Assembly (NCBI GenBank): GCA_947174225.1
Contig: CAMWIF010000189.1
Span: 1-5,772, forward strand
Reading direction: 5' to 3'
DNA: 5,772 bases
Source of the DNA: an uncultured Porphyromonadaceae bacterium
GTDB taxonomy: Bacteria; Bacteroidota; Bacteroidia; Bacteroidales; Muribaculaceae
The first letter of the stretch is position 1. Every line of letters starts with the position of its first letter. Shown one piece after another: positions 1 through 5,772 of this stretch. The notes under the pieces are model-generated. The model saw nothing but the letters and a program-made list of their open reading frames with translations, was not told where the DNA came from and did no database searches. The position numbers and the translations under genes were made by a program.

Positions 1-1
1 C

Positions 2-352
2 TTCTCTTTCCGTCAGGGTATGGCACGTCTGGAAGAATTGGGTTTCAAGAATGTGAGAGTGGTGAAAGTGCTCGGCGACAACGACTGTATAGTTAAGATC
101 ACAGCCAATGGTCGTGTTGTAAAGAAGACCCAAAAGGTGCCCGTGAACGCTAAGATTGTAGTTGAGGTCTATGACGGCAGATTGGGTGAACTGCGCGACT
201 CTCTACAGAATGAGGAGTATATGCGCTATTCGGCAGAGGCGGCAACAGTCGAAAACGGTGTTGGAGTGACTGTTGACGAGGGCGATGAGGATGTGGTGCC
301 CGTGGTGACGAGAGATGAGCCTGAGGAAACCGAACCAATTTTCATTGAGTAA
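2..352 (+). CDS. C-terminal part of a PASTA-domain protein (5' end outside window)
   Basis: The frame is open from the first bases of the window through the ATG at 20 with no stop, so that ATG is probably internal and the gene begins upstream. About 116 residues are visible. The first ~55 have the pattern of a PASTA repeat: a helix with the alternating residues of MARLEELGF, then a VRVVKV strand, and a closing segment VPVNAKIVVEV, where the family normally has a 'G/P..v..gs.v.l.v' ending. After it comes a ~60-residue tail that is rich in Glu, Asp and Val and looks disordered. PASTA domains bind peptidoglycan or mediate protein contacts outside the cytoplasm; in Bacteroidota they occur on small membrane-anchored proteins encoded next to rluD. 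The anchor would lie upstream and cannot be seen. The stop is TAA at 350-352. The rluD-like gene follows after 57 bases on the same strand, which suggests one transcript. The domain call rests on pattern and context only. Confidence 0.68.
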   Translation, partial: FSFRQGMARLEELGFKNVRVVKVLGDNDCIVKITANGRVVKKTQKVPVNAKIVVEVYDGRLGELRDSLQNEEYMRYSAEAATVENGVGVTVDEGDEDVVPVVTRDEPEETEPIFIE

Positions 353-409
353 GATTGCCCAATCGATTTTATTCATCTTTCGAAGAATAATGTTAAGCCG
401 ATAACTTTT

Positions 410-1477
410 ATGGAAGAGATAGAGGACATAAACGGGGAAGTAGCCGAGGTTGAGGAACCTACCTATATCACTCCCGATGGCAGGGAGATGTTTGAGCATT
501 TCCGTTTTGTGGCGGATAAAGGTCAGCAGATGATAAGGGTCGATAAGTTTCTTGTTGACCGTATGGAGAAGACTTCTCGTAACCGTATCCAGCAAGCCGC
601 CGACGCACAATGTGTCATTGTCAACGGAAAGCCGGTAAAGTCAAGCTATAAAGTGAAGCCCAACGATGTGGTAAGCATTGTTATGGACCGTCCTCGTTAT
701 GAGTTTGAGATTATAGCGGAGGACATTCCCCTTGACATAGTGTATGAGGATCCCTATCTTCTTGTGGTAAATAAGCCGGCAGGATTAGTGGTGCATCCCG
801 GTCACGGTAATTATCACGGTACTCTTGTCAATGCCCTTGCATATCATTTCAAGGACAATCCTGATTACGATGTAAGTGACCCACGTCTCGGACTTGTGCA
901 TCGTATAGACAAGGACACCTCCGGACTGTTGGTTGTGGCTAAGACTCCCGAGGCAAAGACCCATTTGGGCAGTCAGTTTTTCCACAAGACCACGAAACGA
1001 GAGTATGTGGCAGTGGTATGGGGAGATTTCAACGACGATAAAGGCACTATAGTGGGTAATATAGCCCGCAATCCACGCAATAAGCTTCAGATGTGCGTTA
1101 CAGGTGATCCGAATGTGGGTAAACACGCGGTGACGCATTATGAGGTGGTGGAGCGTTTCGGATACGTCACAGTGGTTAAGTGTGTGCTTGAGACGGGGCG
1201 CACGCATCAGATCCGTGTTCATATGCTCAGTCAGGGACATCCGCTTTTCAATGATGCCCGCTACGGCGGCGACAAGATATTGAAAGGGACAACTTTTGCC
1301 AAGTATAAGCAGTTTGTGGAGAATTGTTTCCAGATATGTCCGCGTCAGGCTTTGCATGCCAGAACTCTCGGATTTGTGCATCCTGTGACGGGAGAGCAGC
1401 TTGACTTCGAATGTCCCATACCGGAAGATATGACCAATCTTATGGAACGGTGGAGAACCTATAGGCGTGATTCTTGA
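410..1477 (+). CDS. rluD: RluD-family 23S rRNA pseudouridine synthase
   Basis: Converts uridines to pseudouridine in large-subunit rRNA; E. coli RluD modifies U1911, U1915 and U1917 in helix 69. The 355-residue protein has an acidic, probably unstructured start (1-~26), an S4 RNA-binding domain at about 43-92 (IRVDKFL, SRNRIQQAA, VNGKPVKSSYKVKPND), then the RluA-type catalytic domain. Visible family motifs are VVNKPAGLVVHPG (119-131), the catalytic loop HRIDKDTSG (164-172) with the nucleophilic Asp at 167, KREYVAVVWG with the conserved Tyr at 199, GRTHQIRVHM (263-272), and the end motif LHARTLGFVHP. All key residues are intact and the length is normal. The ATG at 410 is preferred; Met27 (488) is a possible later start because the first 26 residues lie outside recognised domains. 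No Shine-Dalgarno is seen. The assignment to RluD rather than another RluA-family member rests on the S4 domain and overall motif match; the exact target sites are inferred from the family. Confidence 0.93.
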   Translation: MEEIEDINGEVAEVEEPTYITPDGREMFEHFRFVADKGQQMIRVDKFLVDRMEKTSRNRIQQAADAQCVIVNGKPVKSSYKVKPNDVVSIVMDRPRYEFEIIAEDIPLDIVYEDPYLLVVNKPAGLVVHPGHGNYHGTLVNALAYHFKDNPDYDVSDPRLGLVHRIDKDTSGLLVVAKTPEAKTHLGSQFFHKTTKREYVAVVWGDFNDDKGTIVGNIARNPRNKLQMCVTGDPNVGKHAVTHYEVVERFGYVTVVKCVLETGRTHQIRVHMLSQGHPLFNDARYGGDKILKGTTFAKYKQFVENCFQICPRQALHARTLGFVHPVTGEQLDFECPIPEDMTNLMERWRTYRRDS

Positions 1478-1535
1478 ATAAATAGCCCATTCTGAACAAA
1501 TACCACTGCGCTTAAAAGAAATTTTACTCTCCGAA

Positions 1536-1569
1536 TTGTTTCTAATATGGGACTTTCGCATTAACTTTG
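1536..1569 (+). promoter_or_regulatory. Bacteroidota-type sigma-ABfr promoter for the acyltransferase unit
   Basis: TAACTTTG at 1562-1569 matches the Bacteroidota -7 consensus TAnnTTTG exactly. A TTG at 1536-1538 lies 23 bases upstream and can serve as the -33 element, at the long end of the usual spacing. Transcription would start near 1575-1578, leaving a leader of about 65 bases before the ATG at 1642. The site lies in the only sizeable intergenic gap of the plus-strand genes, so it probably drives the acyltransferase, phosphoesterase and folK-like genes together. The start point is inferred, not seen. Confidence 0.72.
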
Positions 1570-1584
1570 CATTTGGGAAAGTAT

Positions 1585-1615
1585 CCCTCGCCAATCCCTT
1601 CATATAACCCGAGGG
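1585..1615 (+). promoter_or_regulatory. Leader hairpin upstream of the acyltransferase gene
   Basis: CCCTCG at 1585-1590 pairs perfectly with CGAGGG at 1610-1615, giving a 6-bp GC-rich stem around a 19-base loop. It lies just after the predicted transcription start and about 26 bases before the start codon. No U-run follows, so it does not look like an intrinsic terminator. It could stabilise the 5' end of the mRNA or be a small control element, or be chance; no known riboswitch is recognised. Confidence 0.35.
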
Positions 1616-1621
1616 TGACGG

Positions 1622-1633
1622 AATTTTAAAATT
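1622..1633. repeat. 12-bp perfect AT palindrome in the leader
   Basis: AATTTTAAAATT reads the same on both strands and ends 8 bases before the acyltransferase start codon. AT-rich, weakly structured leaders are normal for Bacteroidota translation initiation and may stand in for a Shine-Dalgarno sequence here, which is absent. An operator is possible, but such a simple AT palindrome can arise by chance. Confidence 0.3.
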
Positions 1634-1641
1634 TAGACATA

Positions 1642-2817
1642 ATGAGTCAGCAAGATTATAATTTCAGCGACATCGCGCCATATGATGATTCAGTGTTTCA
1701 CGAGAAAATGGAACAGCTCGTAAAAGAGCCGGGCTTCCTTCACGCGGTGAAATATACAATGCCTCCGGAAGATGTGCCCGCGCTCATCGAGGAGCTTCTA
1801 AAGATACGTACCAAGCATGATTTGCAGACCCAGGTGATGTTTCCTTTCCTGGAGATGCTTGCGAAGACCACTACTTCCGGTATAACTTTGGGTGGCGTGA
1901 AATATTTGAATCCATCTGTCACTTATACATTTCTCACCAATCATAGGGATATTGTGCTCGATGCCTCTTTCCTTAATTTGGCTTTCCTGCGTCGCGGTTT
2001 CCCGACATCGGAGGTGGCTATAGGTAACAATCTGCTTATCTATGATTGGATCACAGACCTCGTAAGGCTCAACAAGAGCTTTATCGTGAAGCGTAACACA
2101 GGTCTGCGTGAGGGTCTTGAGGCAGCCAAGAAGCTTTCTGCCTATATTCACTATTGCATATTGGAGAAGCATGAGTCAGTATGGATTGCCCAGAGGGAGG
2201 GCAGGGCGAAAGACAGCAGCGACCACACGCAGGATTCGCTCGTGAAGATGCTCTCAATGGCTGGACAAGGCTCTTTTATGGATAGGATAAAAGAGATTAA
2301 CATTATGCCTGTTTGCATCTCTTATGAATATGACCCCAACGACTATCTGAAAGCCCGTGAGTTTTTATTGAAACGGCGTGACCCTGATTTCAAGAAATCG
2401 CAACGCGATGATCTTTTCTCTATGGAAACGGGTCTGATGCAGTTCAAGGGCACGGTACATTTCCAGCTCACCCCACGTATCAATAGCAAGATAGATGAGA
2501 TTGGTGATTTTTCCGACAGGAACAAAGCTGCTAAACATGTGGGATGCCTGATTGATCAGGCTATACACCGTAGTTACGAGATATTCGACATCAACTATGT
2601 GGCTTTTGATCTCCTGCATGAGACCGACAGATTTGCAAGAAAATATACCGAGGAGAAGAAGGAGGAGACCATCGCCTACTTCAACCGCCAACTTGATAAG
2701 GTTGACTTGGACAATGTGACTCCGGAGGAGAGGGACTATATGTGGCAGATGATGCTGACCATGTATGCCAATCCTTTGCGCAACAAACTCCGCTCTCTGC
2801 TCGGAGGAATGGAATAA
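1642..2817 (+). CDS. PlsB/PlsC-like glycerolipid acyltransferase
   Basis: Predicted to move a fatty acyl group onto a glycerol-phosphate or lysophospholipid type acceptor at the cytoplasmic face of the inner membrane. The 391-residue protein has the four glycerolipid acyltransferase blocks in order: block I TNHRDIVLD (99-107) with catalytic His101 and Asp107; block II SFIVKR (146-151), like the FFIRR of PlsB; block III IAQREGRAKD (182-191), the counterpart of the EGGRSRTG acceptor-binding loop; block IV INIMPVCISYEYDP (219-232), very close to the PlsB block IV. His and Asp are separated by five residues, not the usual four. The N-terminal ~90 residues and the charged C-terminal ~110 residues are not assigned. 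No clear membrane helix is seen, so membrane contact is probably peripheral. The ATG follows an AT-rich leader behind a good promoter, and a phosphoesterase gene begins 4 bases after the stop. Whether it makes lysophosphatidate, phosphatidate or another acylated lipid cannot be decided from sequence, so no symbol is given. Confidence 0.85.
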   Translation: MSQQDYNFSDIAPYDDSVFHEKMEQLVKEPGFLHAVKYTMPPEDVPALIEELLKIRTKHDLQTQVMFPFLEMLAKTTTSGITLGGVKYLNPSVTYTFLTNHRDIVLDASFLNLAFLRRGFPTSEVAIGNNLLIYDWITDLVRLNKSFIVKRNTGLREGLEAAKKLSAYIHYCILEKHESVWIAQREGRAKDSSDHTQDSLVKMLSMAGQGSFMDRIKEINIMPVCISYEYDPNDYLKAREFLLKRRDPDFKKSQRDDLFSMETGLMQFKGTVHFQLTPRINSKIDEIGDFSDRNKAAKHVGCLIDQAIHRSYEIFDINYVAFDLLHETDRFARKYTEEKKEETIAYFNRQLDKVDLDNVTPEERDYMWQMMLTMYANPLRNKLRSLLGGME

Positions 2818-2821
2818 GACT

Positions 2822-4072
2822 ATGAGAATCCCCGTTGTAATGATGATCATCATGCTGTTAGGAAGCGTGTTGGTCGATTTGTATATTACCTCCGACATCC
2901 GAAAGTCGGCTAAGAAGCCATTCTGGTGGAAGATTTACTTGGTCAGCGCAGTGTTGTGCTGGCTGTTTATGGCTGTAGTGCTATGTCTGCCGCGACGCTC
3001 GGAATCGAGCGATATTTTGCCTGTGATGTGGATGCTGTATTCCATAATTACAGTCTATGTGGCAAAACTTGTGTATGTGGTCTTCTCCTTGATTGGTAAA
3101 CTTATTCGGAGTTTCACCAAGCGAAAGAGCGGGAATCATCCTATGCAATGGGTAGGCACGGGGGTAGCCGTGTTTGTGTTCGGTGCTATGTGGTGGGGTG
3201 TAGGTAAGACACGCCACGAGATAGTCGTGACCCACGAAGATATAACTTCTCCTAAGGTTCCTCTTCCCTTTAACGGCTACAAGATTGCCCAGATCAGTGA
3301 TATCCATGTGGGGACATGGGGAAAGGATACCGCTTTTATATCTGCGCTTGTTGATTCGGTAAATTCGCTCCATCCTGATTTAATTGTATTTACAGGAGAT
3401 ATTGTAAACAGGCGCACCGATGAGGTTGTGCCGTTTATTCCCGTCCTTTCACGTCTCCATGCTCCCGACGGCGTATTGTCTATTCTCGGCAACCATGACT
3501 ATGGCGACTACGTGGATTGGAAAGATCCACAGGATCGTGTTAAGAACAATCAAAAACTCGCCGACTACCAGAAGGATATGGGATGGGATCTCTTGAATAA
3601 CCGTAAGGTGTTTGTGACACGCGGGAATGACAGCATAATGGTTGTCGGTGTGGAGAATGTTGGAGATCCTCCATTTCCTACCTATGGAGACCTCGACCTT
3701 GCTTTGAGTCCTTCACCGGACTCCTTGTATAATCAGAATGACCATCATTACAAGATTCTCCTTACCCATAATCCGGAGCATTGGAATAAATATGTGTCAC
3801 ATAACACCAATATTGATCTTTCTCTCGCAGGACACACTCACGCTATGCAGATGATGTTCAAATTAGGTGATTGGGTATGGTCGCCGGCAAAATACCGTTA
3901 TGAACAATGGGGCGGTATGTATGATCGCCTGAACGAGAATGGACATATGACGAAGCTATATGTTAATATTGGCGCCGGAGAGGTGGGAATGCCTTCACGA
4001 CTTTTTGCCGCTTATCCGGAGATAACCCTGCTTACTCTGTATCATCAGACACAACATAGGGAAATGAATTAA
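2822..4072 (+). CDS. Membrane-anchored calcineurin-like metallophosphoesterase (YkuE/YaeI-like)
   Basis: A dimetal phosphoesterase of 416 residues. The N-terminal third is membrane: hydrophobic segments at about 3-22, 38-56, 66-92 and 108-127. The basic loops IRKSAKK (26-32) and KLIRSFTKRK (93-102) should face the cytoplasm, which puts the catalytic domain on the periplasmic side. That domain (~150-408) carries the full metal-ligand set: SDIH (159-162, Asp160 and His162), GD (192-193), GNHD (223-226), the His of LLTHNPE (His316) and GHTH (337-340). A longer frame reaches an ATG at 2765, inside the acyltransferase gene, but the start at 2822 is preferred: it lies 4 bases after that gene's TAA, begins directly at the first hydrophobic segment, and has GGAGG at 2803-2807. 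Related YkuE/YaeI proteins have been linked to hydrolysis of acylated sugar-nucleotide or similar envelope substrates, but the substrate here is unknown. The 4-base gap implies translational coupling with the acyltransferase. Confidence 0.88.
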   Translation: MRIPVVMMIIMLLGSVLVDLYITSDIRKSAKKPFWWKIYLVSAVLCWLFMAVVLCLPRRSESSDILPVMWMLYSIITVYVAKLVYVVFSLIGKLIRSFTKRKSGNHPMQWVGTGVAVFVFGAMWWGVGKTRHEIVVTHEDITSPKVPLPFNGYKIAQISDIHVGTWGKDTAFISALVDSVNSLHPDLIVFTGDIVNRRTDEVVPFIPVLSRLHAPDGVLSILGNHDYGDYVDWKDPQDRVKNNQKLADYQKDMGWDLLNNRKVFVTRGNDSIMVVGVENVGDPPFPTYGDLDLALSPSPDSLYNQNDHHYKILLTHNPEHWNKYVSHNTNIDLSLAGHTHAMQMMFKLGDWVWSPAKYRYEQWGGMYDRLNENGHMTKLYVNIGAGEVGMPSRLFAAYPEITLLTLYHQTQHREMN

Positions 4073-4073
4073 T

Positions 4074-4078
4074 AGGAG
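4074..4078 (+). promoter_or_regulatory. Shine-Dalgarno-like AGGAG before the folK-like gene
   Basis: AGGAG starts one base after the phosphoesterase stop codon and ends 11 bases before the ATG at 4090. Strong Shine-Dalgarno sites are uncommon in Bacteroidota, so it modestly supports this start and translation as part of the operon; the spacing is a little long. Confidence 0.4.
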
Positions 4079-4089
4079 ATAGAAAATAT

Positions 4090-4494
4090 ATGGAGCAGGA
4101 GGTTCAGTCCCTGAAAGTGGTTATTGGCCTTGGGGCTAACTGCGGAGATCGCAGAAAGGTGGTGGCTGAGGCAATAGAATGGCTTAGGGACAGGCTTAGT
4201 GCCGTCAAGGCATCAGGTATTTATGAGACTTCCCCCTATGGGCATACAGGCACACCGTATATGAATGCTGTTGTGATAGGAGTTTATACAAGGAGTGATT
4301 CGCTTGGTGATTTTGAATGTGAGTGTAAACGTTACGAGATTGAATGTGGACGTGATGAACTTGCACGAAGTCAGAACCTTGTGCCGATAGATATAGATAT
4401 TGTCATAGCAGGTGATAAGATTCTTCGCCAGGCAGATTTCAACCGCAGTTTCTTTCAAATAGGCTATAAGCAGCTGAGAGGGGAAGACTTTTAG
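4090..4494 (+). CDS. folK: Short FolK-like 6-hydroxymethyl-7,8-dihydropterin pyrophosphokinase
   Basis: FolK transfers pyrophosphate from ATP to 6-hydroxymethyl-7,8-dihydropterin, the step before dihydropteroate synthase in folate synthesis; it is cytoplasmic. The 134-residue product has the FolK order of motifs: VVIGLGANCGDR (10-21), the substrate loop YETSPYG (45-51), YMNAVV (57-62) with the conserved Asn59, a helix ending ECGRD (85-89), and PIDIDIVIAGD (99-109), whose Asp101 and Asp103 match the magnesium-binding pair (Asp95 and Asp97 of E. coli). It is about 25 residues shorter than E. coli FolK. The segment before the Asp pair lacks the RWGPR pattern, so Trp89 and Arg92 of E. coli have no clear match, and the PH...RGF region is replaced by ADFNRSFF before the chain ends. 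This resembles compact FolK-like proteins I recall from Bacteroidota, so it may be a real subfamily, not a truncation. It starts 17 bases after the phosphoesterase gene. Activity is inferred. Confidence 0.75.
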   Translation: MEQEVQSLKVVIGLGANCGDRRKVVAEAIEWLRDRLSAVKASGIYETSPYGHTGTPYMNAVVIGVYTRSDSLGDFECECKRYEIECGRDELARSQNLVPIDIDIVIAGDKILRQADFNRSFFQIGYKQLRGEDF

Positions 4495-4515
4495 GAGTTC
4501 GCTTAACGGGGCATA

Positions 4516-5772
4516 TCAATATTTTGAGGCTCGATAATACAGATATATGCCGATTGCCAGATAAATCACGTTTGGAATCTCCATCGCTATGAAAGGTGTG
4601 GTAAGACCGTTGATGGCAAAGGAACTCGTGACGGTGGAGAAAAGAATATAGCTGAAACTGAGACCGAGACCAATACCAATGTTAAGTCCCATTCCACCTT
4701 TTACTTTTCGTGAAGAGAGCGACATCCCGATAAGTGTAAGGATGAATGCTGCGGCTGTTGCGGCAATGCGTTTCTCCTTCTCAATTTCAAATGCCTTGAT
4801 ATTGGCTACGCCTCTCATCTTTTGCTTTTCGATATACTCTGAAAGCTGGGGAGTGGTGAGAGTCTCTTGGTCGTCAACGGAAATCATGAAATCACGTGGT
4901 TCGAAAGGAATGATTGTGTCGAGTTTGGTGCCTCGGGTAATTTTTTCCTTCATTCCGTCGAAATCGCGTGTGATATAGTCGGAGAGTATCCAGTGATACA
5001 TTCTTGTGGTGTCGTAACGAGCTGCCTGCGACGTGGTGCGCGACACAAGTTCCTGACCCTTGAATTTATCAAGAGAGAAGCGATAGCCTGTCTTGTTGCG
5101 GTCTTCAAAACGCCCGATATATGCCACGACGCCGGGTGAGACCTGTAGCTGAACGTTGACATTGCTCTCCACTTTCTTATTCTTCACATACTTATTCGTA
5201 TATGCCAAACGCTTGATGTTGGTCGGAGGAATGAGATAGTTACTCAGAAGGAATGTGAAGGCTGCAATGATAGCCGCGCCTATCATATAGGGTCGCAGCA
5301 GACGGCTGAAACTTACGCCGCTTGAAAGGATAGCGATTATTTCCGAATTACCCGCCAGTTTTGAGGTGAAGAATATCACGGAAATGAACACAAAGAGCGG
5401 GGAGAGCTGGTTGGCGAAATAGGGAAGAAAGGAGAGGAAGTAATCGAAGATAGTCTCTTTGAGGGGAGCGGTAAGAAAAGCATCAAGTTTCTCGGTGATG
5501 TCAAACATAGCCACCACCGCGAGGATAAGGAGGGTAGAAAGAAAGAATGTACCGAGAAATTTGCCTAATATATAGCGGTCGAGTATAGTGAGACGGAAAG
5601 GATTTTTCCATCGCCATTTCTTCGCATTGTTTACCGAATCTTTACTTTTCACGGTAATGACCTCTTCGATGGAAGCATCAGTCCGGCTATTAGCTTCCTC
5701 TGCAACAGTTGCAGTAAGGTTATCGGCTGGCTCCGAAAAGTTTTCCGCAGCTGCAATAGCATCCTCCGGGAG
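4516..5772 (-). CDS. lptG: LptF/LptG-family LPS export permease (5' end probably outside window)
   Basis: Membrane subunit of the Lpt ABC transporter that extracts lipopolysaccharide from the inner membrane and passes it to the periplasmic bridge. Counting from a GTG at 5652, there are 378 residues: helices at about 31-51, 66-95 and 121-141, a periplasmic beta-jellyroll-like region at ~142-290, then helices at ~297-314, 321-344 and 352-374, the usual 3+3 YjgP/YjgQ plan. NSEIIAILSSGVS (102-114), between helices 2 and 3, fits the loop that contacts the LptB ATPase. There is no ATG near 5652, and the same frame continues without a stop through all 40 codons to the window edge, encoding an Ala/Glu-rich acidic stretch. 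The true start is therefore likely outside, giving a cytoplasmic N-terminal extension; the GTG remains a possible start. The stop is TGA (4516-4518), 21 bases from the convergent folK-like stop. LptG versus LptF cannot be settled from one copy. Confidence 0.87.
   Translation of the reverse strand, partial: LPEDAIAAAENFSEPADNLTATVAEEANSRTDASIEEVITVKSKDSVNNAKKWRWKNPFRLTILDRYILGKFLGTFFLSTLLILAVVAMFDITEKLDAFLTAPLKETIFDYFLSFLPYFANQLSPLFVFISVIFFTSKLAGNSEIIAILSSGVSFSRLLRPYMIGAAIIAAFTFLLSNYLIPPTNIKRLAYTNKYVKNKKVESNVNVQLQVSPGVVAYIGRFEDRNKTGYRFSLDKFKGQELVSRTTSQAARYDTTRMYHWILSDYITRDFDGMKEKITRGTKLDTIIPFEPRDFMISVDDQETLTTPQLSEYIEKQKMRGVANIKAFEIEKEKRIAATAAAFILTLIGMSLSSRKVKGGMGLNIGIGLGLSFSYILFSTVTSSFAINGLTTPFIAMEIPNVIYLAIGIYLYYRASKY

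Noticed and set aside
378..409. TAACTTTT at 402-409 with TTTC 20 bases upstream, resembling a Bacteroidota promoter
   Set aside because: The last base of the -7 box is wrong and transcription would begin inside the rluD reading frame. It would only make sense if translation began at Met27 (488), for which there is little support.
203..610. 135-codon minus-strand open frame across the PASTA/rluD junction
   Set aside because: It overlaps both plus-strand genes and has no domain pattern or start signal; it is best explained as a shadow.
1513..1526. TAAAA-GAAA-TTTTA inverted repeat after rluD as a terminator
   Set aside because: Only five A-T pairs with no GC content and no proper U-run; too weak for an intrinsic terminator.
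785..1603. 272-codon open frame on the minus strand, antisense to rluD
   Set aside because: It lies almost wholly opposite the strongly supported rluD gene, its translation shows no recognisable domain, and it is rich in His, Ile and Ser as expected from the reverse of a conserved coding frame.
2765..2821. Upstream ATG extending the phosphoesterase by 19 residues
   Set aside because: It would overlap the acyltransferase gene by over 50 bases and put a polar stretch before the first hydrophobic segment; the ATG at 2822 fits the 4-base operon gap better.
4679..5139. Plus-strand open frames of 99 and 90 codons opposite the permease gene
   Set aside because: They are the reverse strand of a well-supported six-helix membrane protein and show no domain or initiation signal of their own.

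Overview
The window looks like ordinary chromosome from a member of the Bacteroidota, most likely order Bacteroidales; I cannot place it further. The evidence is a Bacteroidota-type promoter before the acyltransferase gene (a TAnnTTTG -7 box with a TTG-containing -33 region), mostly AT-rich leaders with little Shine-Dalgarno signal, a PASTA protein followed by an RluD-type pseudouridine synthase, and an unusually short FolK-like protein. No phage, transposon, CRISPR, tRNA or rRNA is visible.

Layout: (1) 2-352 (+), the 3' end of a gene whose product ends in a PASTA-like domain and an acidic tail. (2) 410-1477 (+), an RluD-family 23S rRNA pseudouridine synthase, probably co-transcribed with the PASTA gene. 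(3) 1478-1641, a 164-base intergenic region with a promoter, a small leader hairpin and an AT palindrome. (4) 1642-4494 (+), a tight three-gene unit: a PlsB/PlsC-like glycerolipid acyltransferase, a four-helix membrane calcineurin-like phosphoesterase starting 4 bases after it, and a short FolK-like protein starting 17 bases further on. (5) 4516-5772 (-), a convergent LptF/LptG-family permease whose reading frame stays open to the window edge, so its true start probably lies outside.

Theme: most of the genes concern the cell envelope. The acyltransferase should make phospholipid or a related acylated lipid, the phosphoesterase is predicted to act at the outer face of the inner membrane, and the LptG-like protein is part of the lipopolysaccharide export machine. 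RluD (ribosome) and FolK (folate) are housekeeping passengers. I see no undescribed multi-gene system. The points worth a second look are the altered spacing in the acyltransferase catalytic motif, the reduced FolK lacking several canonical residues, the hidden N-terminal extension of the LptG-like protein, and the pairing of the acyltransferase with the membrane phosphoesterase.
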